From NCBI GenBank assembly GCA_023251835.1, contig JAHEXZ010000046.1, positions 1-43,611 on the forward strand: a DNA stretch of 43,611 nt, given 5' to 3'. This document shows, one piece after another, positions 17,239-26,714 of the stretch; positions within the stretch are counted from its first letter, which is position 1, and the number at the start of each line of letters is the position of its first letter. Origin of the DNA: Bacteroidota bacterium (lineage in GTDB: Bacteria > Bacteroidota > Bacteroidia > 2-12-FULL-35-15). The notes beneath the pieces were generated by a model. That model saw only the letters and a list, made by a program, of their open reading frames with translations, was not told the origin of the DNA and did not search any database. Made by a program: the position numbers and the translations under genes.

Positions 17239-18483
17239 CTAAGTACTTATTAATCCTGCTCTTTCACGCCTGTTATAATCCTTTAACAACAATATATACA
17301 TAATAACACCTAAAACATACATTCCGGCCGTTATCCAAAAAATGTTTACATACTCTACTTCCAAATGTCGGAGTATTCCAAAACCTATGGCACTAAAATA
17401 ATATGAACCCGACCAGATTGCCGATATTAAGCCACTGGCCATTTCCCTGTTACGTTCACCAACATATTTCATGGTGATTTCCGATGTCATAGGTACAGCC
17501 ATGCTCATTAAGGGTTGACGTAATATATAAAAGACACCGGCAACCAATACAGAAATACCTATAAAACTGTAATATTGGGTTGTTGACATAATGAGCAAAG
17601 CTATTATTGCTATAAATTGTGTGGTAGGAATAGCTTTTTGATATCCATAACGTTCTTTTATTTTAGGAACGTACATGGCACTGATAGTTACCAATATAGC
17701 TGTCAGAAAATTTAGAAATGAAAAAGCGGCTGTACTCATAGTATGAACACTTGAAAAGAAAAGACTCATAAACGGAATGGTGAATCCTGCACCAATAGCA
17801 ATAATAGTGGTTGGAATAAGCGCCCGCAGTATAATATTCCAATCGTATTCTCTTAAGTTACTGCGCTTTTTTGTGATAGTCGGAACATATTCATTTTTAT
17901 TTATTTTAAATACAAAATATACGGCTGAAAAACTCAGAAAAGTAATAATGAATAGTAGGTTACGTTCACTGAAAATAATAGGATTGATACTGTTACAAAT
18001 GGCGACTACCAGACCGCCAATGATGCTGGCAATACTCCATGTTGCATAGTTCAGTGCAATAGAAAGTGTAAGTTGCTCATTGGGGGCATTACGCATGATA
18101 TAAGGAAGTACAGGTATCTGAATAAAGGTATAAAATGTACCCCAAAGCAAATGTGAAACTATCAGCAGAGTGGTAATATGATAATGCACTCCTATTAGTA
18201 TCAGTAAAGCAAAAAGCGGAACTCCAATGGCTGCTATATAAAACATTGGCAAAATCTTTCTGCCCTTAATATACATTCCTAAAAATAATGCAAGAGCAAG
18301 CATCCCCATATATCTATAGGATGTAAAATGAGCATACTCCGCATCACTATAATGTTCTGCCTTCATATACAGGGGCAGAATAGCTATAAAGGAAACATTA
18401 ATCAGCTGAATAAAAAACTCAACTATAATAATATTGAGCATCGAGCTGTCTAACTTAGTATATTCTTTTATAGTTGAAAACAT
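17239..18483 (-). CDS. major facilitator superfamily transporter
   Basis: A 414-aa protein with about 12 hydrophobic segments in two halves, split by a basic loop (KINKNEYVPTITKKRSN, about 194-210). This fits an MFS permease. The substrate cannot be deduced. It starts 24 nt after the MEDS-domain gene and is probably co-transcribed with it. Confidence 0.8.
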   Translation of the reverse strand: MFSTIKEYTKLDSSMLNIIIVEFFIQLINVSFIAILPLYMKAEHYSDAEYAHFTSYRYMGMLALALFLGMYIKGRKILPMFYIAAIGVPLFALLILIGVHYHITTLLIVSHLLWGTFYTFIQIPVLPYIMRNAPNEQLTLSIALNYATWSIASIIGGLVVAICNSINPIIFSERNLLFIITFLSFSAVYFVFKINKNEYVPTITKKRSNLREYDWNIILRALIPTTIIAIGAGFTIPFMSLFFSSVHTMSTAAFSFLNFLTAILVTISAMYVPKIKERYGYQKAIPTTQFIAIIALLIMSTTQYYSFIGISVLVAGVFYILRQPLMSMAVPMTSEITMKYVGERNREMASGLISAIWSGSYYFSAIGFGILRHLEVEYVNIFWITAGMYVLGVIMYILLLKDYNRRERAGLIST

Positions 18484-18507
18484 AAGTAATACTAAGAAGT
18501 TTATTTC

Positions 18508-19125
18508 CTATGCTCGCTTATAAAATATTTCAGTGGCAGAGCTGTTATTGCCTGCAATTACTTTGGCGTGTGCAGAGCATACATGATTAACAGAAGTGGA
18601 TAAATTTTGAGTAAAACCGTTTTGAGGATAAGCACACAACAAACAAAATACTTCTGTTGAGCAGAATTTATTCCATAAATGTTCAATTTGAAAAGTAGCA
18701 TCTGTATATCCCTGATTCCATAAAACAGCAACCATTTCTCCGTAAGCTCTTACTTTTCGGCCACTACCACGTGCTTTTATGATAAGGTCTTTTACTACTA
18801 ACATAAAACGTTTTTCGTCTGGTTGTCCGTTTACCATAAATTCGGAAATAATATCTTCCGCAATACATGGCAGATACTGGTTATTTGCCTGCAAATGACC
18901 AATATTTAATCCCTGAGCTCTTAATCGTTTATTCAAGGCATATAAGTGTGTGTCAGTGGCAATAACAATAGCACTGTCTCCGGCTTTAAATCCACTGCAG
19001 ACAAACCCTTCCAGCGTATTTAAAACAACCTTGTCGGTATCATATATTTGAACCAAATGGTCGCAAGGTGCAATTTCTCCCCAAAACACATCTGTTTTAC
19101 ATTTTTGCCATGCAGTATCGTTCAT
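18508..19125 (-). CDS. MEDS-domain sensory protein
   Basis: A 205-aa soluble protein. CDHLVQIYDTDKVVLNTLEG (21-40), FKAGDSAIVIATDTH, KVRAYGEMVAVLWNQG, and the late EHLWNKFCSTEVFCLLCAYP match the MEDS domain (PF14417), the sensory module first noted in the methylotroph DcmR repressor and in methanogen proteins. Here the domain stands alone, with no kinase or DNA-binding part. It is rich in Cys (C9, C21, C43 and later). Coupling to the MFS gene suggests it may sense something related to transport, an inference only. Confidence 0.75.
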   Translation of the reverse strand: MNDTAWQKCKTDVFWGEIAPCDHLVQIYDTDKVVLNTLEGFVCSGFKAGDSAIVIATDTHLYALNKRLRAQGLNIGHLQANNQYLPCIAEDIISEFMVNGQPDEKRFMLVVKDLIIKARGSGRKVRAYGEMVAVLWNQGYTDATFQIEHLWNKFCSTEVFCLLCAYPQNGFTQNLSTSVNHVCSAHAKVIAGNNSSATEIFYKRA

Positions 19126-19543
19126 AGTTTTTACTTTTTTTACTTTTTTAACTTTGTTTATACCGAGAGTAGTTAGATTTACGAATGTAAAGATAACGTA
19201 CTCTCAGTTATGCCGAACAACTCATGTTTTAAATTTTCGGAAATCTAAATTGTTTCGGTATAAAACGGACTTTACTCTCCAAAAGTAAATAACTGTAATT
19301 AGATACTTTTTATAGCATGGCACCTTTTTACTGAAATAGTTTTAAAATGTAAGGATATAGTGGTTATAGTAAAAAATCTGGTGTAATAACCATTCAATTT
19401 TACTATTCAAGTAACCTATATTTGGCCGATTATAGATAGGCGTTATACCAATTGGAAATATAAAACAAACCGATTCACCCTCGCCTTTTTTAAGTGGAGG
19501 GCATGGGAGAGATTAAAAAAATAGAGTCAGAATATTTTTCGCT
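19126..19543. other. gene-free 418-bp spacer
   Basis: No protein frame of family character is seen. The spacer holds a nested inverted repeat (19156-19266), T-rich tracts next to the MEDS start, and a weak CCCTC...GAGGG hairpin near 19480-19505 beyond the cdaA stop that lacks a T run on the minus strand. Confidence 0.6.
19156..19266. repeat. nested inverted repeat upstream of the MEDS gene
   Basis: The outer arms GTTTATACCGA (19156-19166) and TCGGTATAAAAC (19255-19266) pair apart from one bulged base. The inner arms GAGAGTA (19165-19171) and TACTCTC (19199-19205) pair fully. It could be a structured leader, a small mobile element or an operator for the MEDS-MFS pair. Confidence 0.45.
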
Positions 19544-20350
19544 TTAAGAAACCTCGCTGAACTCTTTCTCTAATAATTCTCTCAACCGTTGCGGAGTGAG
19601 GGTATGTGTCAATTTCCCTTCTTTGGCAATAGAAATTTCTCCCGTTTGTTCAGAAACTACAATGGCAATAGCATCAGTGCTTTCGGTAATACCAACAGCT
19701 GCACGATGACGCATACCCAGATGGGTAGGAAAATCAGTGTTTTCAGTAACAGGCAATACACAGCGCGCACCCGTAATAATGTTATTAGAAATAATTACAG
19801 CACCATCATGTAAAGGAGCGTTTTTATAAAAAATACTTTCAATGATTCGTACCGAAACCTTTGCATGAATAGCATCTCCTGTATTGGCGTAAAATTTTAA
19901 ATCATTATTTTTTGTAAGTATAATTATAGCTCCTGTTTTACTTTCACTCATATTTTTGCAGGCTTTCACAATGGCATTAATGTCTAAGGTTTGTTCTTTA
20001 GTTACCCGCCACCGGAAATCAAAAATTCCTTTACTTAACCTTTTTGTAGTGAAGATGTCGCTGGTACCAATAAATAATAGAAAGCGTCTTAACTCCTGCT
20101 GAAATACAATAAGTAATGCAATAAAACCTACATCAATGAATTTACCCAATATACTTCCAAACAAGCTCATATTAAGAGCTTTTACAACTAACCACAATAA
20201 ATAAAACAATAAAATACCAATGAAAATATTTACTGCAACTGTGCCTTTTATCAGGTAGTATAGTTGATAGATAAGTAATGCTACCAACAATATATCTACC
20301 ACATCAATCCAGCGAATGCTGATAAAGGCATGTATAAAGAGGTTTAGCAT
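19544..20350 (-). CDS. cdaA: diadenylate cyclase CdaA
   Basis: Membrane enzyme that makes the second messenger c-di-AMP from two ATP. The 268-aa protein has three N-terminal hydrophobic segments (about 15-34, 38-58 and 70-92) and a DAC/DisA_N domain with the two catalytic motifs DGA (182-184, in LHDGAVII) and RHR (214-216, in LGMRHRAAVGI). It lies 43 nt after carA on the same strand and is probably read from the same message. The folP gene, often its neighbour in Bacteroidota, is not here. Confidence 0.94.
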   Translation of the reverse strand: MLNLFIHAFISIRWIDVVDILLVALLIYQLYYLIKGTVAVNIFIGILLFYLLWLVVKALNMSLFGSILGKFIDVGFIALLIVFQQELRRFLLFIGTSDIFTTKRLSKGIFDFRWRVTKEQTLDINAIVKACKNMSESKTGAIIILTKNNDLKFYANTGDAIHAKVSVRIIESIFYKNAPLHDGAVIISNNIITGARCVLPVTENTDFPTHLGMRHRAAVGITESTDAIAIVVSEQTGEISIAKEGKLTHTLTPQRLRELLEKEFSEVS

Positions 20351-20393
20351 AGAGTAAATCAGCGCTTTTTATAATTTATATTAAAAATTTAGT

Positions 20394-21527
20394 TTATGCG
20401 GTTACAACTTTTGTTTCTTTTTTTACAGATGCCACCATGGCTATGAAATCATCAAATAGATAGCGCGAATCGTAGGGGCCAGGGCAGGCTTCCGGGTGAT
20501 ATTGAACAGAAAACACTTTTCTGTCTGTATAACGCAACCCCTCAATAGTACCATCATTCAGGTTGATGTGTGTTACTTCCATATTTTTAATTTTAACCAC
20601 ATCTTCTGCCTTTACACCAAAACCATGATTTTGAGAAGTAATTTCACTTTTTCCTGTAATAAGATTTTTAACAGGGTGATTGATTCCCCTATGGCCTTTA
20701 TGCATTTTAAATGTTGAAATTCCGGATGCTTCGGCAATCAGTTGATGGCCTAAACAAATGCCAAAGGTTGGAATACCTGAATTTATTATCTTCTTTATTG
20801 TCATCACTTCATCCTTCATTACAGAAGGGTCGCCAGGGCCATTGGAAATCATAAAGCCGTCCGGGTTCCATTTCACCATTTCTTCAAAAGAAGTTTTCAT
20901 AGGAAACACCTGTAGATAACATCCTCGCTCTGTCAGTGACCGTAAAATATTTTTCTTTACTCCAAAATCAGTTACTGCTATTTTATATTCAGCTGTAGGA
21001 TCCCCAATAAAATAAGGGGCTTTAGTACTTACTTTGGAGGATAACTCTAACCCAACCATAGATGGTACTTTTGAAAGTTTTTTCTGTAATACGTCAATAT
21101 CAAGTGTTTCTGAAGATATAATGCAGTTCATTGCACCTTTATCACGTATATAGCGAACGATGGCGCGTGTATCAATATCAGAAATAGCCACAATTGCGTT
21201 ATCCTGAAAATATTTCTTTAATGAACCATCAGAACGTTTACGGGAATGAACTTCATTAAACTGCTTACAAACTAATCCTGCAATTTTTATAGAGTCTGAT
21301 TCTACTTCCTCTTTATTTACACCATAATTACCAATATGTACATTCGCCATTACAATGATTTGTCCATAATAAGAAGGGTCTGTAAATATTTCCTGATACC
21401 CGGTCATACCAGTATTAAAACAAATTTCACCAGTAGCAGTGCCTGTCTTTCCGGCTGCCTTACCATAAAATACTTTCCCATCTTCAAGCAGCAGTATTGC
21501 CGGTGTTTTTGCAGTATATTTCATCAT
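20394..21527 (-). CDS. carA: carbamoyl-phosphate synthase small (glutaminase) subunit
   Basis: Supplies ammonia from glutamine to the CarB subunit for pyrimidine and arginine synthesis. The 377-aa protein has the N-terminal CPSase_sm_chain domain and a C-terminal class I glutamine amidotransferase domain. The triad is Cys258 (FGICLGHQL), His344 and Glu346 (QYHPEA). MetMet at the start leaves 21524 as an equal start. carB is not in the window. A TAACTTTG -7 element stands 22 nt upstream. Confidence 0.96.
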   Translation of the reverse strand: MMKYTAKTPAILLLEDGKVFYGKAAGKTGTATGEICFNTGMTGYQEIFTDPSYYGQIIVMANVHIGNYGVNKEEVESDSIKIAGLVCKQFNEVHSRKRSDGSLKKYFQDNAIVAISDIDTRAIVRYIRDKGAMNCIISSETLDIDVLQKKLSKVPSMVGLELSSKVSTKAPYFIGDPTAEYKIAVTDFGVKKNILRSLTERGCYLQVFPMKTSFEEMVKWNPDGFMISNGPGDPSVMKDEVMTIKKIINSGIPTFGICLGHQLIAEASGISTFKMHKGHRGINHPVKNLITGKSEITSQNHGFGVKAEDVVKIKNMEVTHINLNDGTIEGLRYTDRKVFSVQYHPEACPGPYDSRYLFDDFIAMVASVKKETKVVTA

Positions 21528-21548
21528 AATTATTCAATCTTTTGTACT

Positions 21549-21583
21549 CAAAGTTAATAAATCCACAAGTAATAGATATGCAA
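21549..21583 (-). promoter_or_regulatory. putative carA-cdaA promoter
   Basis: On the minus strand TAACTTTG (21556-21549) matches TAnnTTTG. A TTG (21583-21581) lies 24 nt upstream, slightly more than the usual spacing. Transcription would begin near 21543, about 16 nt before the carA start. Confidence 0.35.
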
Positions 21584-21615
21584 ATTTTCGAAATTTTAAA
21601 CGCTCTGCTATTCTC

Positions 21616-23094
21616 TTACAGCTTTTTACCTGCCACCATTTTAAATGTAAATTGTTTTTTCCCTGTATTGATTGTAACAATGTATAATCCCGGAACCAAA
21701 TCAGACCCAAGAACAATTTTATTCCCCTGAATGAAATATTCTTTATCAACTTTTTGTCCAATACTATTAAATATCATTAGCGATTTGAATTTACTTATAT
21801 CTGTATTTAAAGCAACAATAGTGTTACCATAAACATCATAAAAAAAATTTGCTTGTTCTGCCTCGATAGAAGGGAGAGAGGAACTACCCACATTCACATA
21901 TATTTTTGCTATATCATTCACACAGCCTCCTGAAGTAGTTTCCACCACCTCAATATTACCATTGTTATTCCCGAAATTCACAATGATATTATTTGTACCT
22001 TGTCCGCTTACTATAGCTGCTCCGGATGGTACAGTCCACGTATAAGTAGAGCCATTTGTAGAAGGTACACTATATGTTTCATTAGTGGCAGAAAAAGCAA
22101 CCTGGCCAGAACCTGTCACAGTATAAGGATTTATAAGGATGTTAAAAAAATCTGCTGCCCAATAAGTAGAATGGAAATCCTTTTCCAATGCATACGTTCC
22201 TGTAACTCCTCCTTGTCTTGGACAAGCACCTGTATCTAATGAAATGGCATGCCCCATTCCGGTAATTTTGTAATATACAACCACCGGGTCACTGGAATTA
22301 TTCGTATACACCGTTTTTTCAATTATAGAGTTACCATCAAAAGAACTGTAGGTATTATCAACTGTTTGGTCGGTACCGTTTACATCTGTCCATTGTTTAA
22401 TCAACTCCGTTGCGTTGGCAATATTTACAGTAAAATCCATTGTACCATGGAAAATAGCTACATGTGGCTGTGTGCCGGTATAATTAGGGTTTTGATTCCT
22501 CACTAAATCTCCCCATTGTGAAGGAGTTTTGGTTACGCCTCCATTCATGGCTGTAAACGCATTTAAGCTGGATGTGGCTGCCTTATATGGTAACCCGGCC
22601 ATAATGGCTCCTTTTCTGAATATTTCAGGATAATCTGCCAGCATTACTGAAGACATTGCTGCCCCTGCAGATAAGCCTGTTACATATATTGCTGATGGAG
22701 TGACAGAATAGTTATTAATCATATAATCCACCATTTGTTTGATAGACAAAGCTTCACCTTGGTTTTTATCCTGGTCAGCAGCATCAAACCAGTTAAAACA
22801 CTTGTTGCTGTTATTTGTAGCAAGTTGTTCCGGGTATATAACATAAAACTTATGAAGGTCAGCAAGTTTATTCCATCCGGTTTGTGAGGCATATATGCTG
22901 GCAGATTGTGTACAGCCATGCATTGCAATAACCAACGGTGCTGCACCGCTTATCCCGTTTGGAATATATGTATACATATTTAAATTACCAGGATTGGTGC
23001 CAAATCCGGTTACCTGCGATAAATTCTGTGATTTTAATAAATAAGTATGATTTATTAGAAATACTATAAGGAGCGTTAAAATCCGGGTTCTCAT
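21616..23094 (-). CDS. secreted PHB-depolymerase-type esterase with T9SS sorting domain
   Basis: A 492-aa exported alpha/beta-hydrolase. After a signal peptide (about 1-22), residues 35-320 form an Esterase_PHB domain (PF10503): oxyanion region AMHGCTQSA (58-66), lipase box GLSAG (nucleophile Ser142), Asp220 (FHGTMD) and His282 (GMGHAIS). A PKD/Ig-like region (about 330-410, TYTWTVPSGAAI) and a T9SS C-terminal domain (about 420-492, FIQGNKIVL, LVPGLYIVTI) follow. It may cut polyesters such as polyhydroxybutyrate or acetyl/feruloyl esters; motifs cannot decide. It lies between rplQ and carA, right after the superoperon terminator. Confidence 0.87.
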   Translation of the reverse strand: MRTRILTLLIVFLINHTYLLKSQNLSQVTGFGTNPGNLNMYTYIPNGISGAAPLVIAMHGCTQSASIYASQTGWNKLADLHKFYVIYPEQLATNNSNKCFNWFDAADQDKNQGEALSIKQMVDYMINNYSVTPSAIYVTGLSAGAAMSSVMLADYPEIFRKGAIMAGLPYKAATSSLNAFTAMNGGVTKTPSQWGDLVRNQNPNYTGTQPHVAIFHGTMDFTVNIANATELIKQWTDVNGTDQTVDNTYSSFDGNSIIEKTVYTNNSSDPVVVYYKITGMGHAISLDTGACPRQGGVTGTYALEKDFHSTYWAADFFNILINPYTVTGSGQVAFSATNETYSVPSTNGSTYTWTVPSGAAIVSGQGTNNIIVNFGNNNGNIEVVETTSGGCVNDIAKIYVNVGSSSLPSIEAEQANFFYDVYGNTIVALNTDISKFKSLMIFNSIGQKVDKEYFIQGNKIVLGSDLVPGLYIVTINTGKKQFTFKMVAGKKL

Positions 23095-23115
23095 TTCAGC
23101 AGCAAATGGTCAAAA

Positions 23116-23149
23116 AAAAAGGATAAAGTAAAATTACTTTATCCTTTTT
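23116..23149 (-). terminator. intrinsic terminator of the ribosomal superoperon
   Basis: AAAAAGGATAAAGTAA and TTACTTTATCCTTTTT pair over about 16 bp with a 2-nt spacer between these arms, and T's follow on the minus strand. It lies 27 nt after the rplQ stop and 22 nt before the esterase start, so it separates the two. It could also work in the plus direction. Confidence 0.8.
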
Positions 23150-23175
23150 GTAGTTAAAATTCAAATTTTGAATAC

Positions 23176-23682
23176 TTATTCACTTTTTGTGGTTTCTTCC
23201 GTTGAGTCATTGGTTTCTGTATTCGTTTCTTTGGCGGTTTTTGAAGCAGCATCAGCAGACTTTTTCTTACCACCACGTCTTGAAGTTTTTGCTTTTACAG
23301 GAGCTTTCGTAGCCAACATATTTTCATTGAAATCTACTAACTCAATCAGGCACATATCAGCATTATCACCTAAACGGCTGCCGGTTTTTAAAATGCGGGT
23401 ATATCCACCGGGGCGGTCAGCTATTTTAGTTGCTACATCTTTGAACAATGTATTTACTGCTTCTTTGCTTTTTAAATAAGCAAATACAGTACGTCTTGAA
23501 TGTGTAGAATCCGTTTTTGATTTGGTCAAAAGTGGTTCTACATAAGTGCGTAATGCTTTTGCTTTTGCTACTGTAGTAGTAATACGTTTATGAAGAATCA
23601 GCGAGCTGGCCATATTCGCTAACATAGCTTTACGGTGAGCTGTTTTTCTACCTAAATTGTTTAATTTATCTCCGTGTCTCAT
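23176..23682 (-). CDS. rplQ: 50S ribosomal protein L17
   Basis: Binds 23S rRNA near the exit tunnel. [21 protein letters not shown] is the standard start, and the core ends near ELVDFN (about 122). A 40-residue Lys/Ala/Thr/Glu-rich tail, common in Bacteroidota, brings it to 168 aa. It is the last gene of the superoperon and is followed by the terminator at 23116. Confidence 0.97.
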   Translation of the reverse strand: MRHGDKLNNLGRKTAHRKAMLANMASSLILHKRITTTVAKAKALRTYVEPLLTKSKTDSTHSRRTVFAYLKSKEAVNTLFKDVATKIADRPGGYTRILKTGSRLGDNADMCLIELVDFNENMLATKAPVKAKTSRRGGKKKSADAASKTAKETNTETNDSTEETTKSE

Positions 23683-23700
23683 TGTTTTGTTGAATTATTG

Positions 23701-23770
23701 AATTGGTGATTTGGTGATTTGGTGAATTTCAAAATATAAAATCTCTAATTCACTAATTCTCCATTTCTCT
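23701..23770. repeat. paired octamer arrays, rplQ-rpoA spacer
   Basis: GGTGATTT is repeated about three times (23704-23727) next to the rplQ start, and TCTCTAATTCACTAATTCTCC-like octamers (23742-23771) lie next to the rpoA stop. The two arrays are loosely complementary, so the transcript could form an imperfect hairpin. Confidence 0.7.
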
Positions 23771-23779
23771 AATTCGTTC

Positions 23780-24772
23780 TTATTCTTTATCTAGTTTATA
23801 TTTTGCTAAGTTCATTCCAAAAGTCAAACCTTTGCTTGCTACTAAATCTTCTAATTCAGTCAATGATTTTTTACCGAAATTACGGAACTTCAATAAATCA
23901 TGCTTTGCAAAAGATACTAAATCTGCAAGCGTATCAACATCGGCTGCTTTCAGACAGTTTAATGCACGAACTGATAAGTCCATATCCACTAATTTAGTCT
24001 TTAATAGCTGGCGCATATGTAATGATGTTTCATCAAATTCTTCAGTAGCCATTTTCTCCTCTGTATCCAAAGTGATACGCTCATCAGAAAATAACATAAA
24101 GTGATGAATCAAAATTTTAGCAGCCTCTTTCAATGCATCTTTTGGATGAATTGAACCGTCAGTAACAATACTCATGATAAGTTTCTCGTAGTCAGTTTTT
24201 TGTTCCACACGGAAATTCTCAATGCTATATTGTACATTTTTAATAGGAGTGTAAATAGAATCAATTGGAATTAAGCCCAAGCTTGCATTAACCGGTTTGT
24301 TTTCTTCTGCAGGAACATAACCACGGCCTTTGTCAATTGTTAGTTCAATTTTCAATTTAACGTTTGGTTCCATGTTGCAGATCACTAAGTCTGAATTTAA
24401 CACCTGGAAACCAGAAGTAAATTTACCGATATCACCGGCTGTTAATTGGTTTTTACCTGTTACAGTAACAGTAACCTTCTCAAAATCAGTTGTTTCAATT
24501 TGCTTTTTAAAACGTACCTGCTTTAAGTTAAGGATGATTTCAGTTACATCTTCAGTAACACCTTTGATAGTAGAAAACTCATGGTCAACACCTTCAATTT
24601 TTACAGTTGTGATTGCATGACCTTCAAGTGATGATAATAAAATCCTTCTTAAAGCATTTCCTACAGTGATACCATAACCAGGCTCCAAAGGGCGGAATTC
24701 AAATTGTCCCTCAGTTTCGCTAGAGTTAATCATTATAACTTTATCAGGTTTTTGAAAAGCTAAAATTGCCAT
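23780..24772 (-). CDS. rpoA: DNA-directed RNA polymerase alpha subunit
   Basis: Scaffold subunit of RNA polymerase. The 330-aa protein has the N-terminal dimerisation/assembly domain (about 1-230; [20 protein letters not shown] near 34-53) and the C-terminal helix-hairpin-helix domain (about 255-330; [20 protein letters not shown]) that contacts DNA and regulators. Both domains are complete. It sits between rpsD and rplQ as usual. Confidence 0.98.
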   Translation of the reverse strand: MAILAFQKPDKVIMINSSETEGQFEFRPLEPGYGITVGNALRRILLSSLEGHAITTVKIEGVDHEFSTIKGVTEDVTEIILNLKQVRFKKQIETTDFEKVTVTVTGKNQLTAGDIGKFTSGFQVLNSDLVICNMEPNVKLKIELTIDKGRGYVPAEENKPVNASLGLIPIDSIYTPIKNVQYSIENFRVEQKTDYEKLIMSIVTDGSIHPKDALKEAAKILIHHFMLFSDERITLDTEEKMATEEFDETSLHMRQLLKTKLVDMDLSVRALNCLKAADVDTLADLVSFAKHDLLKFRNFGKKSLTELEDLVASKGLTFGMNLAKYKLDKE

Positions 24773-24817
24773 GTTCTTTATATTTAGTTATTTGTTTATT
24801 TTAGTTAACAGTTACTG

Positions 24818-24900
24818 GTTGTTGGTTATTTGTTATTAAGTTATTTGTTTATTTTTCTGTTTTAATTCAAACTACTAATAACTAATAACCAATAACAAAT
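24818..24900. repeat. inverted repeats, rpoA-rpsD spacer
   Basis: GTTGGTTATTTGTTATTAAG-type sequence (24820-24846) faces AATAACTAATAACCAATAAC-type sequence (24877-24900). The arms are complementary with a few gaps. The unit is a variant of TTATTGGTTATT, different from the GGTGATTT family in other spacers. Confidence 0.6.
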
Positions 24901-24901
24901 T

Positions 24902-25507
24902 TTATTTCGAGTACAACTCAACAATTAATTGTTCTTTAATGTTTTCAGGTATCTGAACTCTTTCAGGAACTGAAATGAATTTACCTGTCATTAAAGTTTT
25001 ATCAAAATCCATCCATGGATAGGTTTTGTTTGCTCCGGCAACTGCGTTGGTAATTACTTCCATTACTCTAGAACGCTCACGAACCGCAATAGTGTCGCCA
25101 GGTTTTAAAATATAAGAAGAAACATTTACAACGCTACCGTTCACTGTAATGTGGCGGTGTCCAACCAATTGACGGGCACCACTGCGTGAAGGAGCAATTC
25201 CCATACGGTACACTACATTGTCTAAGCGGGATTCAACTAACTGTAATAATACTTCACCGGTAACGCCTTTGGTTCTTTGAGCCAGATTATATATTTTAGC
25301 AAACTGACGTTCTAAAATACCATACGTATATTTTACCTTTTGCTTTTCCTGAAGCTGAGTAGCATACTCGGATTGTTTAGCGCGTTTTTTTGATAAACCG
25401 TGCATTCCCGGAGGATAATTCTTTTTCTCTAAAGCCTTATCAGGACCAAAAATAGGCTCTTTAAATTTTCTTGCAATTTTCGATTTAGGGCCAATGTATC
25501 TTGCCAT
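24902..25507 (-). CDS. rpsD: 30S ribosomal protein S4
   Basis: Primary 16S rRNA-binding protein that nucleates 30S assembly and can repress its own operon in other bacteria. The 201-aa product begins [19 protein letters not shown] and has the S4 RNA-binding domain (about 92-155; [17 protein letters not shown]). The N-terminal part lacks the zinc-binding Cys cluster of some S4 proteins. Confidence 0.97.
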   Translation of the reverse strand: MARYIGPKSKIARKFKEPIFGPDKALEKKNYPPGMHGLSKKRAKQSEYATQLQEKQKVKYTYGILERQFAKIYNLAQRTKGVTGEVLLQLVESRLDNVVYRMGIAPSRSGARQLVGHRHITVNGSVVNVSSYILKPGDTIAVRERSRVMEVITNAVAGANKTYPWMDFDKTLMTGKFISVPERVQIPENIKEQLIVELYSK

Positions 25508-25513
25508 TTATTT

Positions 25514-25573
25514 AATTTTTGAATTGTTGATTTTGTGATTTGTTGATTTTTGAAATTTTAAATTCTAAAATTC
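25514..25573. repeat. octamer array, rpsD-rpsK spacer
   Basis: GTTGATTTTGTGATTTGTTG shows degenerate copies of the octamer before the rpsD start codon, and TAAATTCTAAAATTCC lies on the rpsK side. Confidence 0.55.
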
Positions 25574-25576
25574 CGA

Positions 25577-25990
25577 TTATACCCTTCTACGTTTTGGAGC
25601 ACGACAACCGTTATGTGGGATTGGCGTAATATCCATAATTTCCGCTATTTCAATACCATTACTTGCAATAGTACGTATAGCCGATTCACGACCTGCACCC
25701 GGGCCTTTAACAAGCACTTTCACTTTTCTTAAACCTGCAGCATGAGCTACTTTAGCGCAATCTGAAGCTGCCAGCTGAGCTGCATAAGGTGTATTCTTTT
25801 TAGAACCACGAAAGCCCATTTTACCAGCACTTGACCAGGAAATTACCTGACCGGAGGTATTGGTCAAAGAAATAATGATATTGTTAAAAGTAGCATTGAT
25901 GTGGGCTTCGCCAGTTGCATCTACTTTTACAACTCTTTTTTTTGCGACTGCTTTTGCTGCTGCAACTGTTGTTTGATTTTGTTTTGCCAT
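25577..25990 (-). CDS. rpsK: 30S ribosomal protein S11
   Basis: Lines the mRNA exit cleft of the 30S platform. The 137-aa protein has an Ala/Lys-rich start and the conserved [37 protein letters not shown] and the C-terminus [15 protein letters not shown]. Position between rpsM and rpsD is standard. Confidence 0.97.
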   Translation of the reverse strand: MAKQNQTTVAAAKAVAKKRVVKVDATGEAHINATFNNIIISLTNTSGQVISWSSAGKMGFRGSKKNTPYAAQLAASDCAKVAHAAGLRKVKVLVKGPGAGRESAIRTIASNGIEIAEIMDITPIPHNGCRAPKRRRV

Positions 25991-26000
25991 CTTTATTTAT

Positions 26001-26083
26001 TTGGTGATTTGGTGATTTAGTGATTTGGTGATTTAATCTTTATATAGATTTATAAATTCTCCAATTCTCCAATTCTCCACATC
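26001..26083. repeat. paired octamer arrays, rpsK-rpsM spacer
   Basis: The clearest case: GGTGATTT in four near-perfect tandem copies (26003-26034, one with A at position 1) ahead of the rpsK start, and three copies of AATTCTCC (about 26052-26078) after the rpsM stop. In the mRNA these read GGAGAATT x3 then AAATCACC x4, which can pair at six of eight positions per unit. Confidence 0.8.
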
Positions 26084-26091
26084 TTCAATTA

Positions 26092-26469
26092 CTATTTTGT
26101 TACCTTCTTTTTGTTCGCTACGGTTTTACGTTTACCTTTTCTTGTACGGGCATTGTTCTTCGTAGTTTGTCCACGTACAGGTAACCCCAAACGATGACGA
26201 ATGCCTCTGTATGAACCTATATCCATCAAACGCTTAATATTCAATTGTACTTCAGAACGTAAAGAGCCTTCCAATTTATATTTTTCATTCAGGATATTAC
26301 GGATCGCTGTCAGTTGAGTATCATTCCAATCTTGTACTTTGGTATTGAAATCAATTCCAGCCTCCTTTAACACTTTTCTTGCGGTGCTGCGTCCGATTCC
26401 ATAAATATAAGTTAAACCTACTTCTCCTCTTTTGTTGTTTGGTAAATCAATACCTGCAATTCTTGCCAT
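26092..26469 (-). CDS. rpsM: 30S ribosomal protein S13
   Basis: Head protein of the 30S that contacts the P-site tRNA and the 50S bridge. The 125-aa protein has [48 protein letters not shown] and a basic tail [14 protein letters not shown]. It is complete, preceded by the short rpmJ gene. Confidence 0.97.
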   Translation of the reverse strand: MARIAGIDLPNNKRGEVGLTYIYGIGRSTARKVLKEAGIDFNTKVQDWNDTQLTAIRNILNEKYKLEGSLRSEVQLNIKRLMDIGSYRGIRHRLGLPVRGQTTKNNARTRKGKRKTVANKKKVTK

Positions 26470-26538
26470 GTTTTATTTATTTATTGATTTGGTGATTTAA
26501 TTCTTCAACTCTTTAATTCCCTAATTCTCTATTTTTAA

Positions 26539-26655
26539 TTACCCTTGTCTTTGTTTAAATTTGGGATTTTTTTTGTTGATAACATACAAAACACCATTTC
26601 TGCGAACGATTTTGCAGTCAACACTTCTTTTTTTGATAGATGTTCTTACTTTCAT
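26539..26655 (-). CDS. rpmJ: 50S ribosomal protein L36, zinc-free form
   Basis: A 38-aa gene: it starts [20 protein letters not shown] and ends [10 protein letters not shown]. It matches L36 throughout. Of the four zinc ligands in the Cys/His form (three Cys, one His) only Cys14 remains, so this is the C-minus type that needs no zinc, as is usual in Bacteroidota. It lies between infA and rpsM, the normal place. Confidence 0.95.
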   Translation of the reverse strand: MKVRTSIKKRSVDCKIVRRNGVLYVINKKNPKFKQRQG

Positions 26656-26714
26656 TGTTGTTTGAATTATTGATTTGAAACGAAGAGATGAGACTATCTC
26701 AAATCTCATATCTG

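Noticed and set aside
19478-19505. CCCTC...GAGGG hairpin as the cdaA terminator
   Set aside because: The stem is only about 5 bp and no T run follows on the minus strand.
26001-26034. GGTGATTT tandem array considered as a CRISPR-like array
   Set aside because: The units are 8 nt with no spacers between them and no cas genes are present.
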